From the NCBI GenBank assembly GCA_034359265.1, contig CP136890.1:68635501-68699500 (forward strand): 64,000 bases of DNA, given 5' to 3'. Below the pieces are notes generated by a model. The model was not told the origin of the DNA and searched no databases. It was given only the letters and a program-made list of their open reading frames with translations. The translations under genes were made by a program, and so were the position numbers. The stretch is from Canna indica (taxonomy: Eukaryota; Streptophyta; Magnoliopsida; Zingiberales; Cannaceae). This document shows positions 32,365 to 45,100 of this stretch, piece after piece (within the stretch, counting starts at the first letter, position 1; every line of letters starts with the position of its first letter).

Positions 32365-32537
32365 TCCTTAGATTCATTTTGATATCATGATAACCTCCTT
32401 AAAATGAATCTTTACTATCTAGCATAGGTTGAATTTCTTTTAAAACTTTGCATTAAACTTGTGCTATTTAGTAAGTTAGCTTGCTAGTTGACATATTATT
32501 TTATTATGCTACTAATGAAGTCTACTTGCAAGTTAAA
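32365..32537 (+). repeat. Direct repeat, copy B
   Basis: Partner of copy A at 30339. Differences are scattered substitutions (for example aaccttcc positions are conserved while gttagcat becomes gttgacat). Copy B follows the LINE 3' fragment closely, as copy A follows the larger LINE. Confidence 0.88.
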
Positions 32538-33285
32538 TTTGTCTAAGTACTAAGATTTTACCTACTCATGAAAGTTCAAGGGTTTAACATGCAATTCTAA
32601 TCATGAGTATTGAGACATTATTTAAGCTTAAGCATTAAGGTATAACACTAAGATTTGAATTTATCAAAGTTATACCTTATTCATGATGATTTAACCAAAC
32701 TAATCCTTTTTATTCTAGTTAGCCTTTCATTTACAATAACTTGCAAGTATACTTCATTAATAAAAAAAATGAAACCAAATCTACATGCAAGCTATCAAAC
32801 TAAATAGTGAAGCGAAAAACCAAGTATCATTTTCCAAATTCAACTTCATTAAATAGCATGGATTCATTTTCATATAAATCATTTATGATAACAAAATGAA
32901 TCAAGAGATCTCAAAATATGAAATTTTAAAAAATAAGATCTTCAACCCTTCCTATTGGTTGAAAACCGAAAGTCATAATTAGCTTACAATTTAAAACCGC
33001 AAGGTCGCTTAGGCTCATTACAGGCCACATAGGTCTCCGAAGAGACCGGGAAATAAAAAATCAAAATCATTTTTCAAAAGACTCTTATCAAGAGCGTGGA
33101 AAAACAACTCAAATTAAACACGTATCATAACTCCAACTTAAATAAAATAAATCAAAGTAAGGAGATGATACAAAGTATACTTAGATGCCAATTTCCATAC
33201 CTATGGCATCATGATGGTTTGAAGTTGCAACCAAGGAATGATACTTCATTTAAGTTCATGGTCAACTTCAACTCTCCACTTCTCT
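32538..33285. other. No gene; non-coding DNA downstream of a copia gag
   Basis: AT-rich, with no open frame of note. It lies where protease and integrase of the neighbouring minus-strand copia element should be, so the element has been truncated here. Confidence 0.4.
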
Positions 33286-34738
33286 TTACCCTTGTGTGGT
33301 AGCTCCCCCTACAAAAGAGCAAGAAACCTTTGGTATCCAAATGGCTTTGGGTCCTTGGGGGTTAGTTGGCCTAGGTATCCAAAGTGTCTTAGCAACACTT
33401 GGATTTTTTTTAAATGCACAATCATGAATAGCATGGTCAAAAGTACCACAACAAAAGCAATGTCCATTAATTTTTTTTTTGTTTTTGTTATGGACATGAG
33501 ATTTATTTTTAGAATGCTTGTCAGGTGAAACATGATGAGTATGAGCATTCTTGAAGGAAGTAATTTTCTTTTGAAAATGGGGCTTAATGTTAGAATGCTT
33601 GACATGAGAAGCATGATGTGCATAAACATTCTTGAAAGAAACATTTGTATTTCTAAAATCCTTAGAGGATGATTTACTAAATAGATTATTAACTTTCTTA
33701 TTTAGAAAAACAACCTCATTTTTCAAGTCGTTCATGGTTTTATGAATATCATACAATTGAGTTTTCAATATGTTATTTTCATTCTTTAAGATGTCATTTT
33801 TTGTTTTCAAATCCATAGTATTAATACTTAAAGCATCATGGCATGAATTTGAAATACTAACTTTTAGCTTCTTGTTTTCTAGTTGAGCATCATGTAAATG
33901 AGAGCTAAGAGTCAAGTTTTCTTTCTTTAATTTTTTGTTTTCTTTATCATTTTTAATCATCAAGACATACATGATTTTGTACTCATCCATCAATTCATCA
34001 AAATCATGAGAACTAGATGAGTTAATACTATCATTATTATTAACATGACTAGAAGAAGAGGAGTGTACCTCATTGTTATCATTCATGAGGCATTCTTTTG
34101 AGATGGCTTCATCGTCATCGTAAGAGGATGCTTCACTTGAGTAAGATGATGATGTGGAAGCGTTTGACCTCTTCTTTGTCTTGTTCTTCATGGAAGGGTA
34201 ATTTTCCTCACATGCCCTTTTTCTTTGCACAAGTGGCAAATTACCTTTCTCTTCCGACTTTTAGAATTGCTTCTTTGACTTGAAGCACTATGGGCATCAA
34301 AATTGAGATTAGTAGTAGGTGAGTGTCCATTGTCATCACCACATTCATCAAAAGTAATAATCCCTTCAGTTTTTGCAAAATCATATAGCATGTTTAATAT
34401 TGTCTAGATATCAAATGCGGAAGAATAATGCATGACTTTTTCAAAGATGTTATTTTCTAAGGAACAATATAAGCAATTTGTTGCCTTAGCATTTAATTCA
34501 AACCTATTAATTTATTCTTGAGTCCATGCATCCATTTTTTTCTTAGGTTCTATGTAATTTGATTTTACCATATTAAAAACACCTAAACCTTGAGTCTTTA
34601 AGAATGTATACATTCTTACTTTCCAAATACCAAAGTTTGACTCATCGAACCTAGGGGGTATAGACGCTACCAACTTTAGTGTCATTCTCAGATCGAGACA
34701 AGGTGTAGAAGAGATGGTAAAATCATAATCTACGACCC
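33286..34738 (-). pseudogene. SIRE-like Ty1/copia gag
   Basis: The minus-strand frame 33286-34239 (317 codons) has a serine/acidic region, a long coiled coil (KNDKENKKLKKENLTLSSHL, NDILKNENNILKTQL), a basic linker, and one CCHC-like knuckle CFCCGTFDHAIHDC. It ends with the repeated WIPR/WIPK motif typical of SIRE/Maximus gag proteins. Upstream frames (34188-34391, with CHLCKEKGHVRKI as a second, incomplete knuckle; 34512-34751, LKLVASIPPRFDESNFGIWK) hold the N-terminal gag in broken frames. Pol is absent. Confidence 0.8.
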
Positions 34739-34750
34739 GCTCTGATACCA
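34739..34750 (-). promoter_or_regulatory. Primer-binding site of the SIRE-like element
   Basis: The minus strand reads TGGTATCAGAGC, immediately inside the LTR end TATAACA. Confidence 0.85.
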
Positions 34751-34752
34751 AA

Positions 34753-36273
34753 TGTTATAGAAATGGCAACACTAGAGGGGGGTGAATAGTATGTTTACTA
34801 AATTGATTAGCCTAAATTCGATTTTAATCATTTTCTTAGATCGTTTAGGCAATTTACGATTGAATGATTAGATGCAGAAGCGATAAATGATAAAGCAATA
34901 AATACACACAAGTTATCAATGCAAACACGAGAATTTATAGTGGTTCGGCCCCAGTGCCTACTCCACTACCTAAGCACCCTGCTTAGGATTTCTAAACTAA
35001 GTTTACTAGATTAATTCTCGTTTCTCTTACAATGAGGTCTTTTCACCAGAAAGTCTCCGCTCTCAAACCGAAGGCACTTCCACACCCGGAAGTATCCCGT
35101 CTTTCTACCGAGAGCACTTTCCCACCTCAACCCTAAGGGACAACTTGACTAATCCTAGTAAAAACTAAGTTTACACAAGTGACTTACTCTTTCTACACCA
35201 AGGATACCACTTCCACACAACAAGACCTAACATAAGGTCTTCATGCGCACAAACCCAAATTAAACAATGTTCAAATAATCAACAAATATTATAACGAAAA
35301 GAGTTAAAGTATAAAACAAGATTGACTACTCTTTTCCAAGTCTTCAAAGACTCCAACTCGCTAAGGGGTAGAGCTCGATTGAAGCCTGAGTTGAGGAAGA
35401 GCGTGTGCTTGAAGAAGATGTCGACGGAAGAACCGAGCACAAGCAAAAATATTTTGGAAGGCTTAATTCCCTTCTTAAAATGCTCAATAAAATTTGTAAG
35501 AATTAGTGAAGAGAGTTAGAGAGGTTAGATGAGGTATATTTATAACCTCCAGCTGAAACAGGGCGTCAACGGGCATAAATTTTACCGTTACAGATGCCCG
35601 ATCGATGGTCCGATCGATCGTCGGTCGACCGTCCGCCAATGCGACCGCTGCCCTCTTCTCTCTGTGTGGTCGACCGACGGGTCGACCGCCAGATGCAACT
35701 TTGCGTTCCCTCAATCCGATCGACCGACGTAGGGAAGCCAGTGATGCGCAATCCTCCATTCGATCGATCGCTAGGGCTACTGCCCATTTTTAGCCTCTGT
35801 CGGTTGACCGAACGGTCGATCGAAGTAGCCACTGCCAGTTTTTGGCAGTGTTCGATCGACCGACCGATCGACCAAAAGGGCTACTACCTTTTTCCTTACA
35901 CTATTCGGTCGATCGTCGGGTCGATCGAACCTAGGCTGAGTTTGATTTCTTCAGTCTTTTTCTTCCGCGCTTCGTTTTCGAGTTTCGGCTTTCAATGATC
36001 ATCAATTTGGAGAGCTTTCCATGTGATCTTTGAGCTCTTCCAATATGTCTTTGGTGCACACGTCGATCTTCGAGAAATTCCATGACGAACTCGAGCACGA
36101 TGATCAATGTCCTTTCGATTTTCCAATTTCTTCCAATTTTTTTGATCGAGGACATCGAATGCTAATCGATATGGAACCTAAAAGATTTCTCGACGAAATA
36201 TTAGTTCCATGTTTGTTATCATCAAAACCGAGATTAAAAAATTAAGATCAATGTTGAAAACCTAAAGCCAATA
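34753..36273 (-). repeat. 5' LTR of the SIRE-like element
   Basis: On the minus strand it starts TATTGGCTTTAGG near 36273 and ends CTAGTGTTGCCATTTCTATAACA-like next to the primer-binding site. Its start aligns with that of the plus-strand solo LTR E at 38531 (both have TTTTCAAC, then TTGATTTTGATGATAA). The end CACCCCCCTCTAGTG is shared in type. A TATA box (minus-strand GGTTATAAATAT, about 35536-35547) is present. The segment upstream of it (35590-35940) is packed with gatcg palindromes. Length about 1.52 kb. The 36-codon-plus open frames inside come from those palindromes and are not genes. Confidence 0.82.
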
Positions 36274-37013
36274 GAATGTTCCATCAGAAAGAGCACAAAA
36301 AGGGAAAGAGCGAGAACTAGAGAGACCAAGGTGTCGTAAACGAGTTCTGAGGGGTAGCCTAAGGTGCAAAAGTTTTCAACAAAAGATTTTGACCTTAGGA
36401 GTAGTGCGGAGTTTTCAAAGAAGTGGACAAAATGAATGGTAGCTTGACTAAAGTTGAATATTGGTACGAAGGAACCTATAAGTTAAATGAGCGATAACTC
36501 TACCGTCGTTTGTCCCTTTCCATACATAGAGATTATCATTGGGGCACGTAGGCAAATAAAGTCGAGAAATGAAATGAACTAGTAGCGGACCGAAAACATT
36601 ATTATTTGGTGATTTGGTGCACGTGAGAGGTGTAAAATAAATCCACCTAAAAAGATTATTATTTGATTACGTACTTAAAAAAATTATATAGTACGTTGGA
36701 AAGAAAAATTAGTATTTTCTTCTGTCTTACCTTGATAGACTCATTTTTTATTGGACAAAAGTATTAAAATAAAAAATTAATAACATTAGAAGTATTTAAA
36801 TTCAAATTTTGTTATATTTACTCATTTTTATTTTACATATCTTTAATATCTTATTCTTAAACTGTGTATGATTTTAATTTATGAAGGACTAAAACATAAA
36901 TTAATATAATTTCAAAGATTTATCTAATTTTATTAAATAATTTTAATTTACTACTTTGAAAAATTTATTTCTTGAAGGACTAAAATATAAAATTTATAAT
37001 TGAATGATTTAAA

Positions 37014-37055
<42 letters not shown>

Positions 37056-37291
37056 CTTAATTACTCAATTAACAAAACACTCTGTCTTTGGCTCAAGAGG
37101 GGTCATGATATCAAGTACATTGTTGGTTAAATATCAACAAATATTGATAAAAATATTTATGCTGGTTTAAAGACCTAAACAAGGCTAGGCATGAACATGA
37201 ACATTAATACCTAGGTTAGGCTCAACAAATCATGTTGGGTTCGAATATCCTTGTGATTTAGAAAAAGAAGGAGGAGGCTCAAAAGCAGGCA
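36274..37291. other. No gene; AT-rich flank with a TA microsatellite
   Basis: AT-rich, with a (TA)n tract at about 37018-37053. No coding or RNA gene could be supported. Confidence 0.5.
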
Positions 37292-37501
37292 TGGAATAAA
37301 AGAAATAATATCCTTGAGTCAATCACATGTCGATGTGTTTATGAACTATTTATGATTAATGAATAAATGAGATATCTTTTCACCATATGCTGCATCTTTA
37401 TATATTGTTAATAGATTATGATGAACCTCATGAACTCAGGCAAATGATTCTAAGACAATAATGAGATCATGCCAGTGAGACTTAGAATCCAGAGGCCCCA
37501 A

Positions 37502-38402
37502 CACTACAAATTAAATGACAACTACTAACAGAGAACATTACTAACGGTAAGAAAATTTGTTAGTAACTGCAACTTTTACAAACGAAAACAACAGTCGTTG
37601 CTGAAAGTTATACCCTATACCAATAGACAAATTTTGGCGTTGGTATAGAGCATACCAATGCTAACAGATTATGTATATGTTAGTAAATTTGCTCATGAAT
37701 TTTATTGGTCGTTAGTAGAACATCTTCTATACTAACGAAATCTATATACTGTTAGTAAAGTTGCTAACGAAGTTGCATCCGTTAGTGAAACATTTTCTAT
37801 ACTAACGTATGAACTATTACTAATAGGCCTGACAAATTTCAGCCCGGCCCAATTGCCCGATAAAGGTGAGCAAAATTCATCAATCAACGAAAAAATTGAT
37901 TAACCGACTGAATCGAAATCGAACTAACCAAATTGATTTATCCAATTGATTTTTGCTTCGGTTAACGATTAAAAATTTAAAGATTTTCAATTTTTGGTTC
38001 AGTTTGAATTAACCAAAATATAGTTTAAGTAAATAAATATATATATATCACATGGTATAGCTTGCTTGAGTGGTTATGATGAAATACTTTCCCCCCACCA
38101 ACCCAAGTTTAAATCTTAATATGGTCATATAACCATTAATTAATTATACTAATATAGTTTTTTTCTAATGAGATCAATAATTGTTAGTATATGGTCCTCT
38201 ATACTAACAGATTTTTCTTCTAACGAGATCAATAATTGTTAGTATAGGGACCTCTATACTAATGAATTTTTCTTCTAACGAGATCGATAACTGTTAGTAT
38301 AGGGACCTCTATATATATGCCATTGGTATAGGATGTACTCACGATTTTTGCGGTTGTAGAAACATAAATAACCTGTTAGTAAATGATATTTTTCTTCTAG
38401 TG
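37502..38402. mobile_element. Non-autonomous CACTA element
   Basis: It begins CACTACAAATTAAA and ends TTTTTCTTCTAGTG, with CAA on both sides (37499-37501 and 38403-38405). Subterminal motifs such as ctaacagatt, actaacg and cgttagta recur near both ends. It has no coding capacity. It sits inside solo LTR H1. The sister LTR H2 reads continuously through the corresponding point (gcccatgttctaaatatttcc near 39628), confirming the insertion. Confidence 0.9.
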
Positions 38403-39904
38403 CAATTCTAAACATTCCTATTCGTACAGTGATTTCGGCAAAATTGGTGCACTTGGTACATGCCCTATTTGATAGGAGGTAGTTGATCTTGCAGTTACCT
38501 ATGATGCGTCATTAATGTACAAGTGCATATTGTTGGCCTAAGATTTTCAACCTTGGTCACTATCTTGATTTTGATGATAATAAACCTACACTGATGGGTT
38601 TATCAAGTGTTTGAGTTCAGGTTGGATAAATGATGCGAGTTTAAAGTTCACTGAAAAAATTGAAAAAAAATCAAGAATTGAAGGCTTCGGAGTCGAAAGC
38701 GTCAAAATCAACTTGGGGATCTTATTTTTCACTTTAAACATCCTTATTAATCTTAGAATGATGTATTAGGACTATTCCCAAGACAAAATCCAAAACGAGA
38801 TCCAAAATCGAACCCCGACTGAAAAAGTCAACAAAATCAATTATTGGTCTAAAACTGGGGTTATCGGTCGAACTTCAGCCGTTCGTCGGGCGATCGACGA
38901 TCGACCGAAGTTCGACCGGAAGGTCACTATCGACCGAGGATCAACCGGCAGTCGACTGAAGTGTCCAACATACATTTTTCTATCCGTTGAACGGCTAGAT
39001 TTTGACCCATACCTACCCAACCACTATATAAACTCATGGGATGTTGCTATAAAGTTTTCCAACCATTCATTGATGATATACTTGAGTTCTTGAGCCCTGA
39101 AGAGAGAGATTTCTTGCCCTAACCTTCCATTCTACTCTTCAAGCCTCCATTCGACTCTCAAGCCTTCCAATCTTGTTGGAGACATCAACTTAAGGCTTTG
39201 GAGCACTAGGAGCCAGCAAGGGGAAGCTTCATAAGTGTTTGAACATTTTTATAGCTTCTCTTGTTTAGTTTACTCATTGTTTTTCTTGTTGTTTCAAATA
39301 CATTGTTTACTTGTGTTTGTAAGAAGGTGTGGGTGACACCTTGGTTTTACTTGTTGTAACTTTAGTGTTCCTTAGGTTTGAGGTAGAGCCACTCTCTAGT
39401 GTGAGAGGTAAGGCCTTGGTTGAAAGAAATAGTGCTCCTAAGCCAATCACATGTTGATGGGTAGGGAACTATTTTTTGGTTAATGGATAATATGAGGCAA
39501 CTTTTCATGATATGCTGCATCTATATTTTGTATATATTAGATTGTGATGAACCCCATGAACCCGAGCATGCAATTGATTCCAAGACCATGGTGAGATCAT
39601 GCCAGTGAGACTTGGAATCCAGATGCCCATGTTCTAAATATTTCCAGTCGTAGGATCACCAATTAGGTAGTCGTTGGATCACCAATTAGGGATTGATGAT
39701 TTCGAATAGACTGGTGCACTTGGTACATGCCTCATACGATAAGGAGTAGTTAATCTCACAATTACCTATGAGCCGTCATTAATGTACAAGTGCAGGTGCT
39801 CATTAGGGAGTGAGTTCACTAAACGGACCTACACGAGGAACACGGAATAGAATCCTTACATGAGTGTCAATAGGATGTTCCTCGGGTGATAGTAGCACTA
39901 CTAG

Positions 39905-40300
39905 AATAATGGGCATCAGCAACGGCTGATGCCGTTGCTGAGCCGTTGCTGAAGAGCATCAGCAATGGCCGAGCCGTTGCAATAGAGCCGTGACAGAAAG
40001 TCGCGTTGCTGATGACTTAGCAACGGATCAGCAACGGCCGCTCGGGCCGTCGCTCAAAACATTATCAGCAACGGTCGCTCGGGCCGTCGCTAAAAATATT
40101 ATCAGCAACGGTTTTGCCACAGACCCGGAGCCGTTGCTGATAACATTAATAACAACGGCCGCTGAGTCCGTAGCAACGCCGTTAGTAAAACCCCGTCGCT
40201 AAGCCGTTGCTGTAGGTCATCAGCAACGGCTTTCGATAAACTTTTAGCAACGGCTTTCCCACGGACAGTCGTGGGAAAGCCGTTGCTGATGATGTGAACC
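39905..40300. repeat. CACTA subterminal repeats, left end
   Basis: The motif atcagcaacggc and its complement gccgttgctgat recur more than ten times in about 390 bp, many as facing pairs. They probably bind the element's second protein. The pattern matches the right end. Confidence 0.92.
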
Positions 40301-40554
40301 TGCAAACGAAAAAAATTAAAATTTCAAATTTCCATTGATACATTGATACATAACTCACACACCCATACCCTCATACACACATCACAAACACACCAAGATA
40401 TACATCAAAACAATTATATTTATATTGATAATTATCCACGATAGTATAAAAACAATTCAAATGCAAAATTGAAGTATCAATATCCAAACAAAATAAGTTA
40501 AACAAGTTCAATATCTCAGTAACAAGTTCAATATCCAAACAAAAAATCTCACGA

Positions 40555-42074
40555 TCACGATGGAGGATGGTCTGGATCATATGGCGGGATCTGGAGTGCT
40601 TGAGTGTACACCGGCGAGGACTGACTCGAGGACGATGGATTAGATGATGCCGAATAGATGCCTGCTTCGGGATGACCTGACATGTTGCGTAGCATAGATT
40701 GTATATCTGCCATCATCTGACTCTGGCGCTCCATCATCTCAGTTTGACGCGCGACCGTGTCCTCTAGAGTCCTTATTCTGCTACTATGATCATAACTGGA
40801 TCTAGAGGTGGACGGCCGCTCACCAGCGACCGGAGGGGTCGATGCCCCAAGTGGCCCTAGTACGGCTCGCGCATGACCACTATCTGCGAAGCCATATACG
40901 CGGCCATGGTCCCAGCCACCTGCGGCCTCGACCCACGATGCTGCATCAAAGTCCTCGGGGGTACCCCCGCGCTGCACCACCGTCTGGCTGTAGGTCTCCT
41001 ACTCGAGTTTGATTTTTTGTTTAATATTTATCATAAAACTTAAATTATAAATATATAATGAATAATTTAAACAAATATATAATTACCATAATGTATGCAG
41101 CGCGGTTGTGGATGTACTCTCCCGTCCCATGTGCTCGACGGTGAGTCCGCTCAAACACCGCCATCGGGGAGGGTCGCTGGACAGTCCCGTCATCCGACAC
41201 CGTCGACTATATTTACAAAACAAATACATTAATTAGTACACATAGTAACAAATAAAATATATAATTAAGAGATATACTTACCATACGGTTCGCGTGCACT
41301 GCAAATGCAACAGAGCCGCCGGTGTGACGCGCTGCTCCCCCCGACATGCGATTTCTAGCCGCATTCCGAGAAACCTCCTGCCATCGATCCGTCGACCATA
41401 TCCCCACGAGCTGGTCCCATATATCCGGAGTAATCCAACCGGGGTCGTATCCCCGAGTCTCCGCGATGTTAGTGGTCCCAGCTCGGGCCATCGCTTGGGA
41501 CCGAGCCTGCCCCGGCTGCCCGTTGTACCTTGCCCAGGAAATAGCCTCCCAGGCAGCGTAAATGAAGGGCCTCTGGTCCTCGACCCATGTATAGCGAGCC
41601 TGCAAAATAATAATATCAGTACCAATATTAATATATCATCATGCATGTAAAAAAAAAAATAATACGTGCCTCAAACTCGCGCCATAACATGTCGACGTGC
41701 TCGCTAGGCACGTGATACCACGTAGGCCATGCCCCGTGCATGTATCGTCGAATAGTAGAAGAAATGCTCCTCGGCACTTCTTCTTGCTCGAACCTGCACA
41801 ACAAAAATAAATTTTAATATTATATTATGATATAATGAATTTGTAATGATTCATAATTCATGATATATTACCGCTCCCCAATCACGCTAATCAATCTACG
41901 TGACTCTGTGGCTGGTGGAGGCTGCCACCTGTTCGGCCCGCGTGGCCGCCTGCGTCTGGATGTACTAGCCTCGGCAGTATCATCCTCATGAGGATCAGCA
42001 ACATAAGTAAGTGCTGGAGTCTCACCGATCGGAGACTCCGAAGCTCTCCTGCGTCGATAACCACGACCAGACAT
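40555..42074 (-). CDS. CACTA second protein (Transposase_24 / TNPA-type)
   Basis: There are five exons (41872-42074, 41670-41793, 41282-41599, 41087-41206, 40555-40998) and 402 codons, with no internal stop. Intron 2 is GC-AG (GAG then GCACGT); the frame demands it, since the nearby GT choice shifts the frame. The others are GT-AG. The central exon has the family signature: DPGWITPDIWDQLVGIWSTD, ARNRMSGGAARHTGGSVAFA. The N-terminus is basic (RGYRRRRASESP) and the last exon has a short coiled coil (RTLEDTVARQTEMMERQSQM). Such proteins bind subterminal repeats and assist the transposase in the nucleus. It starts 76 bp after the transposase stop, on the same strand. Splicing is inferred, not observed. 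Confidence 0.82.
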
Positions 42075-42149
42075 ATCTGTCGAACAGACATATAATCAGA
42101 TTATTGTATAAATAGTAGAGATATATTTAATAAAATATATACTTTACAA

Positions 42150-45100
42150 TTATTCTTCATCATCTGAATAATAGTCTTCGAATTCTTCTTCTTCTTCCTC
42201 TTCTTCCTCTTCTTCATCTTCTTCATCTCCAGCTTCCTCAATTTCATGATCGTCATCATCAGCATATTCAACTTCTAATTGAATTGACGTTGTGTCTGCA
42301 TCCTCGAGTATTGGAATAATACGATCCACAGCAAGAAGATCATCTTCTTGATAGAAACCAGGAGGATCATTTTCTCCTACTATCGGATCAATTTTTCCTC
42401 TACCTTTTGTCTTACAGACTACACGCCAATCTGCTCTATCTTTATTTCGAGCCGGATACTTCGCGTAATATACTTGTTCGGCTTGTGATGCCAATATAAA
42501 AGGCTCATTTGCTGCCAATTTTGATTTGTAATTAACCTCAATAAGTTTGTATTTTGGATGAACTTTCATGCCCCTTTCTGTTGTATCGAACCAATGACAT
42601 CTAAATAGGATCACTGATTTCAAGCCGAAGTAGTGCAACTCTATCACTTCTTCCACCAGTCCATAAAAATCCATATCACATTCAACATAGGTTGTCCCTT
42701 TCACGCAGACCCCAGCATTCATCGTCTTCTTTGTAAATGAATATTCAACCGTGTGAAATTTATACCCGTTAACAAAATATCCGCTATAGCACGACACAAG
42801 TCGCGACGGTCCACTAACAAACTCAAATATTCTTTCATCTATTTCAGCTCTGTGATCTTTGCTGTAAGTCTGAATCCAAGTAGGGAAATCACGATTCCGT
42901 AATCTCTCCAATTCTTCATCGTTGTGAATAGAGTATTTTTGCACCATCTCAATGTCAAATATTTCAATGAATTGTTCAATCTCTGGACAATTGAGTAATA
43001 CATACAAGTGTGCCAAATGATACTCTTCATCGCTTAAGTGTCGAGATGGACGAGAACCAAAAGCACGACCAGAGTGACAAAATATATTTAAACGTCCATT
43101 TGAATGTCGAACACCCCCGTCGTCGTTACGTGGAAGACGATCAAATCTTGTCTGTACTGTCGATTCAAAGTAAAATGAGCAGAATGTTGAAATTTCTTGG
43201 ATGATATACGATTCAGATATTGATCCTTCAACAGCTGCGGTGTTCTTTACTTTTTTCTTCAGACGATTCATGTATCTTTCAAATAAGTACATCCAACGAT
43301 ATTGAACGGGGCCACCAACTCGTGCCTCGTATGCCAAGTGTATCGGTAGATGCTCCATCGAGTCAAAAAATGCAGGAGGGAAAAACTGCTCCAGCTTGCA
43401 TATGATTTCAACAATATTATTTTCAAGTGTTGACATATCTTCGACTCGAAGGACATTTGCATAGATGCTTCTAAAAAACATACTTAATTCAGTCAACGGA
43501 CCCCAAATATTATCAGGTAGAAGATCTCGAAATGCGATCGGAAGTAATCTCTGCATGAATACATGACAATCATGGCTCTTCATCCCTGATATTTTGCAAT
43601 CATCGACGTTCACACATCGAGATAAGTTTGAAGCATATCCATCGGGTAATCTGAGTTCTTTCACCCATTGACAAACATCTTTGATCTGTTGTTTATTTAA
43701 CACATATAGGGCCTTCGGTTTCAGATATCGTCCGTTGACCTCTTGTAACTCCAACTCTGGTCTTTTACAAAGTATTTTCAGATCATGTCGGGCTTTGACA
43801 TTATCTTTAGTTTTTCCAGAAATATCCATCAAAGTGTTGAAAATATTATCAAACACATTTTTTTCAATGTGCATGACATCTAAATTATGTCGAATCAATA
43901 ATGAACTCCAATAGGGCAATTCCCAAAAGATACTTTTTTTCACCCAGTTGTGTGTTTGGCCAAAACCTGACACTCTTTCATTGCGACCAAATACTATATC
44001 TGGAAGTGCTGAAACACGTGCTAACATTTGTTCACCAGACAACATCGGTGGTGGCCCATCTCTTTCGACTCTGCCCTTAGTAAATTTATTATGATTCCTT
44101 CGATACTGGTGATTAACCGGTAGGAATCGACGATGACAATCAAATAATGAGATTTTTCATCCGTTCTGAAGACTGATTGATTTAGAGTGTTCCATACAAT
44201 ACGAGCAAGAGAGTCGGCCGTGAGTGCTCCAACCCGACAACATGCCGTACGCGGGGAAATCATTGATTGTCCACAATGACCGCGGACTTTAAATTGAAGT
44301 TTTGCTTCCGATGACAATCATAAGTGACAGCTCCCTCAGTCCACAATGTTTTCAATTCATCTATCAAGGGTCTGAGAAATATGTCAATTTCTTTTCGCGG
44401 ACCCTTAGGACACAGAATAATCATCGAAAGATAAATAAATTCATCTTTCATGCACATTGACGGTGGCAAATTATAAACTGTCAGCAGCACTGGCCAAACT
44501 GAATAAGGAGTTGCAGAATGTCCAAACGGATTAAAACCATCTGTGCACAATCCCAATCTGATATTTCTAGTATCCCTAGCAAATGAAGGATAACATGTAT
44601 CCAAATGTTTCCATGCTTCACTGTCAGATGGATGAGTCATTACTGTATCATCACGACTTCTTGCATGCCAACTCATGTAGGGGGCTGTCTTTTCCGACAT
44701 GAATAATCTTTGAAGCCTCGGTGTTAGTGGAAAATACCGAAGCACCTTAAATGGGATATTTTTCTGTCGGACCGATTTCTTCTCCTTGTAACGAGGGTGT
44801 TGACATACAGGGCATTTATCCAACTGCACATTTTTTTTATAATATAAAATGCAGTTATTTTGGCACGCATGTATTTTTTCGTACCCAAGCCCCAATTTTC
44901 TCATTAGCTTTTTAGTCTTATAAAAAGTAGGCTCAAACTTGTTATCAGTAGGCAGCATTTCATTAATCAATCCAGCAATCCGATCATACGCAACTCCGCT
45001 GATATTACAATCGGCCTTGATGTTTAAGAGCTGTGTCATTGCTGAAAACCTAGTGTATTTAGGACAATTCTCATACAAAGGTTCATCGGCAGCTTTCAAC

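Noticed and set aside
35484..35998. Several overlapping open frames on both strands
   Set aside because: They arise from gatcg palindromes in an LTR, which deplete stop codons in many frames.
37502..37860. Possible tandem satellite of actaacg words
   Set aside because: Spacing is irregular; the words are subterminal motifs of the CACTA element.
39896..40300. CRISPR-like spaced repeats
   Set aside because: Palindromic words with irregular spacing in a plant transposon end; no unique equal-length spacers.
41294..41650. Plus-strand 118-codon frame and minus-strand 122-codon frame
   Set aside because: Shadows of the third exon of the CACTA second gene.
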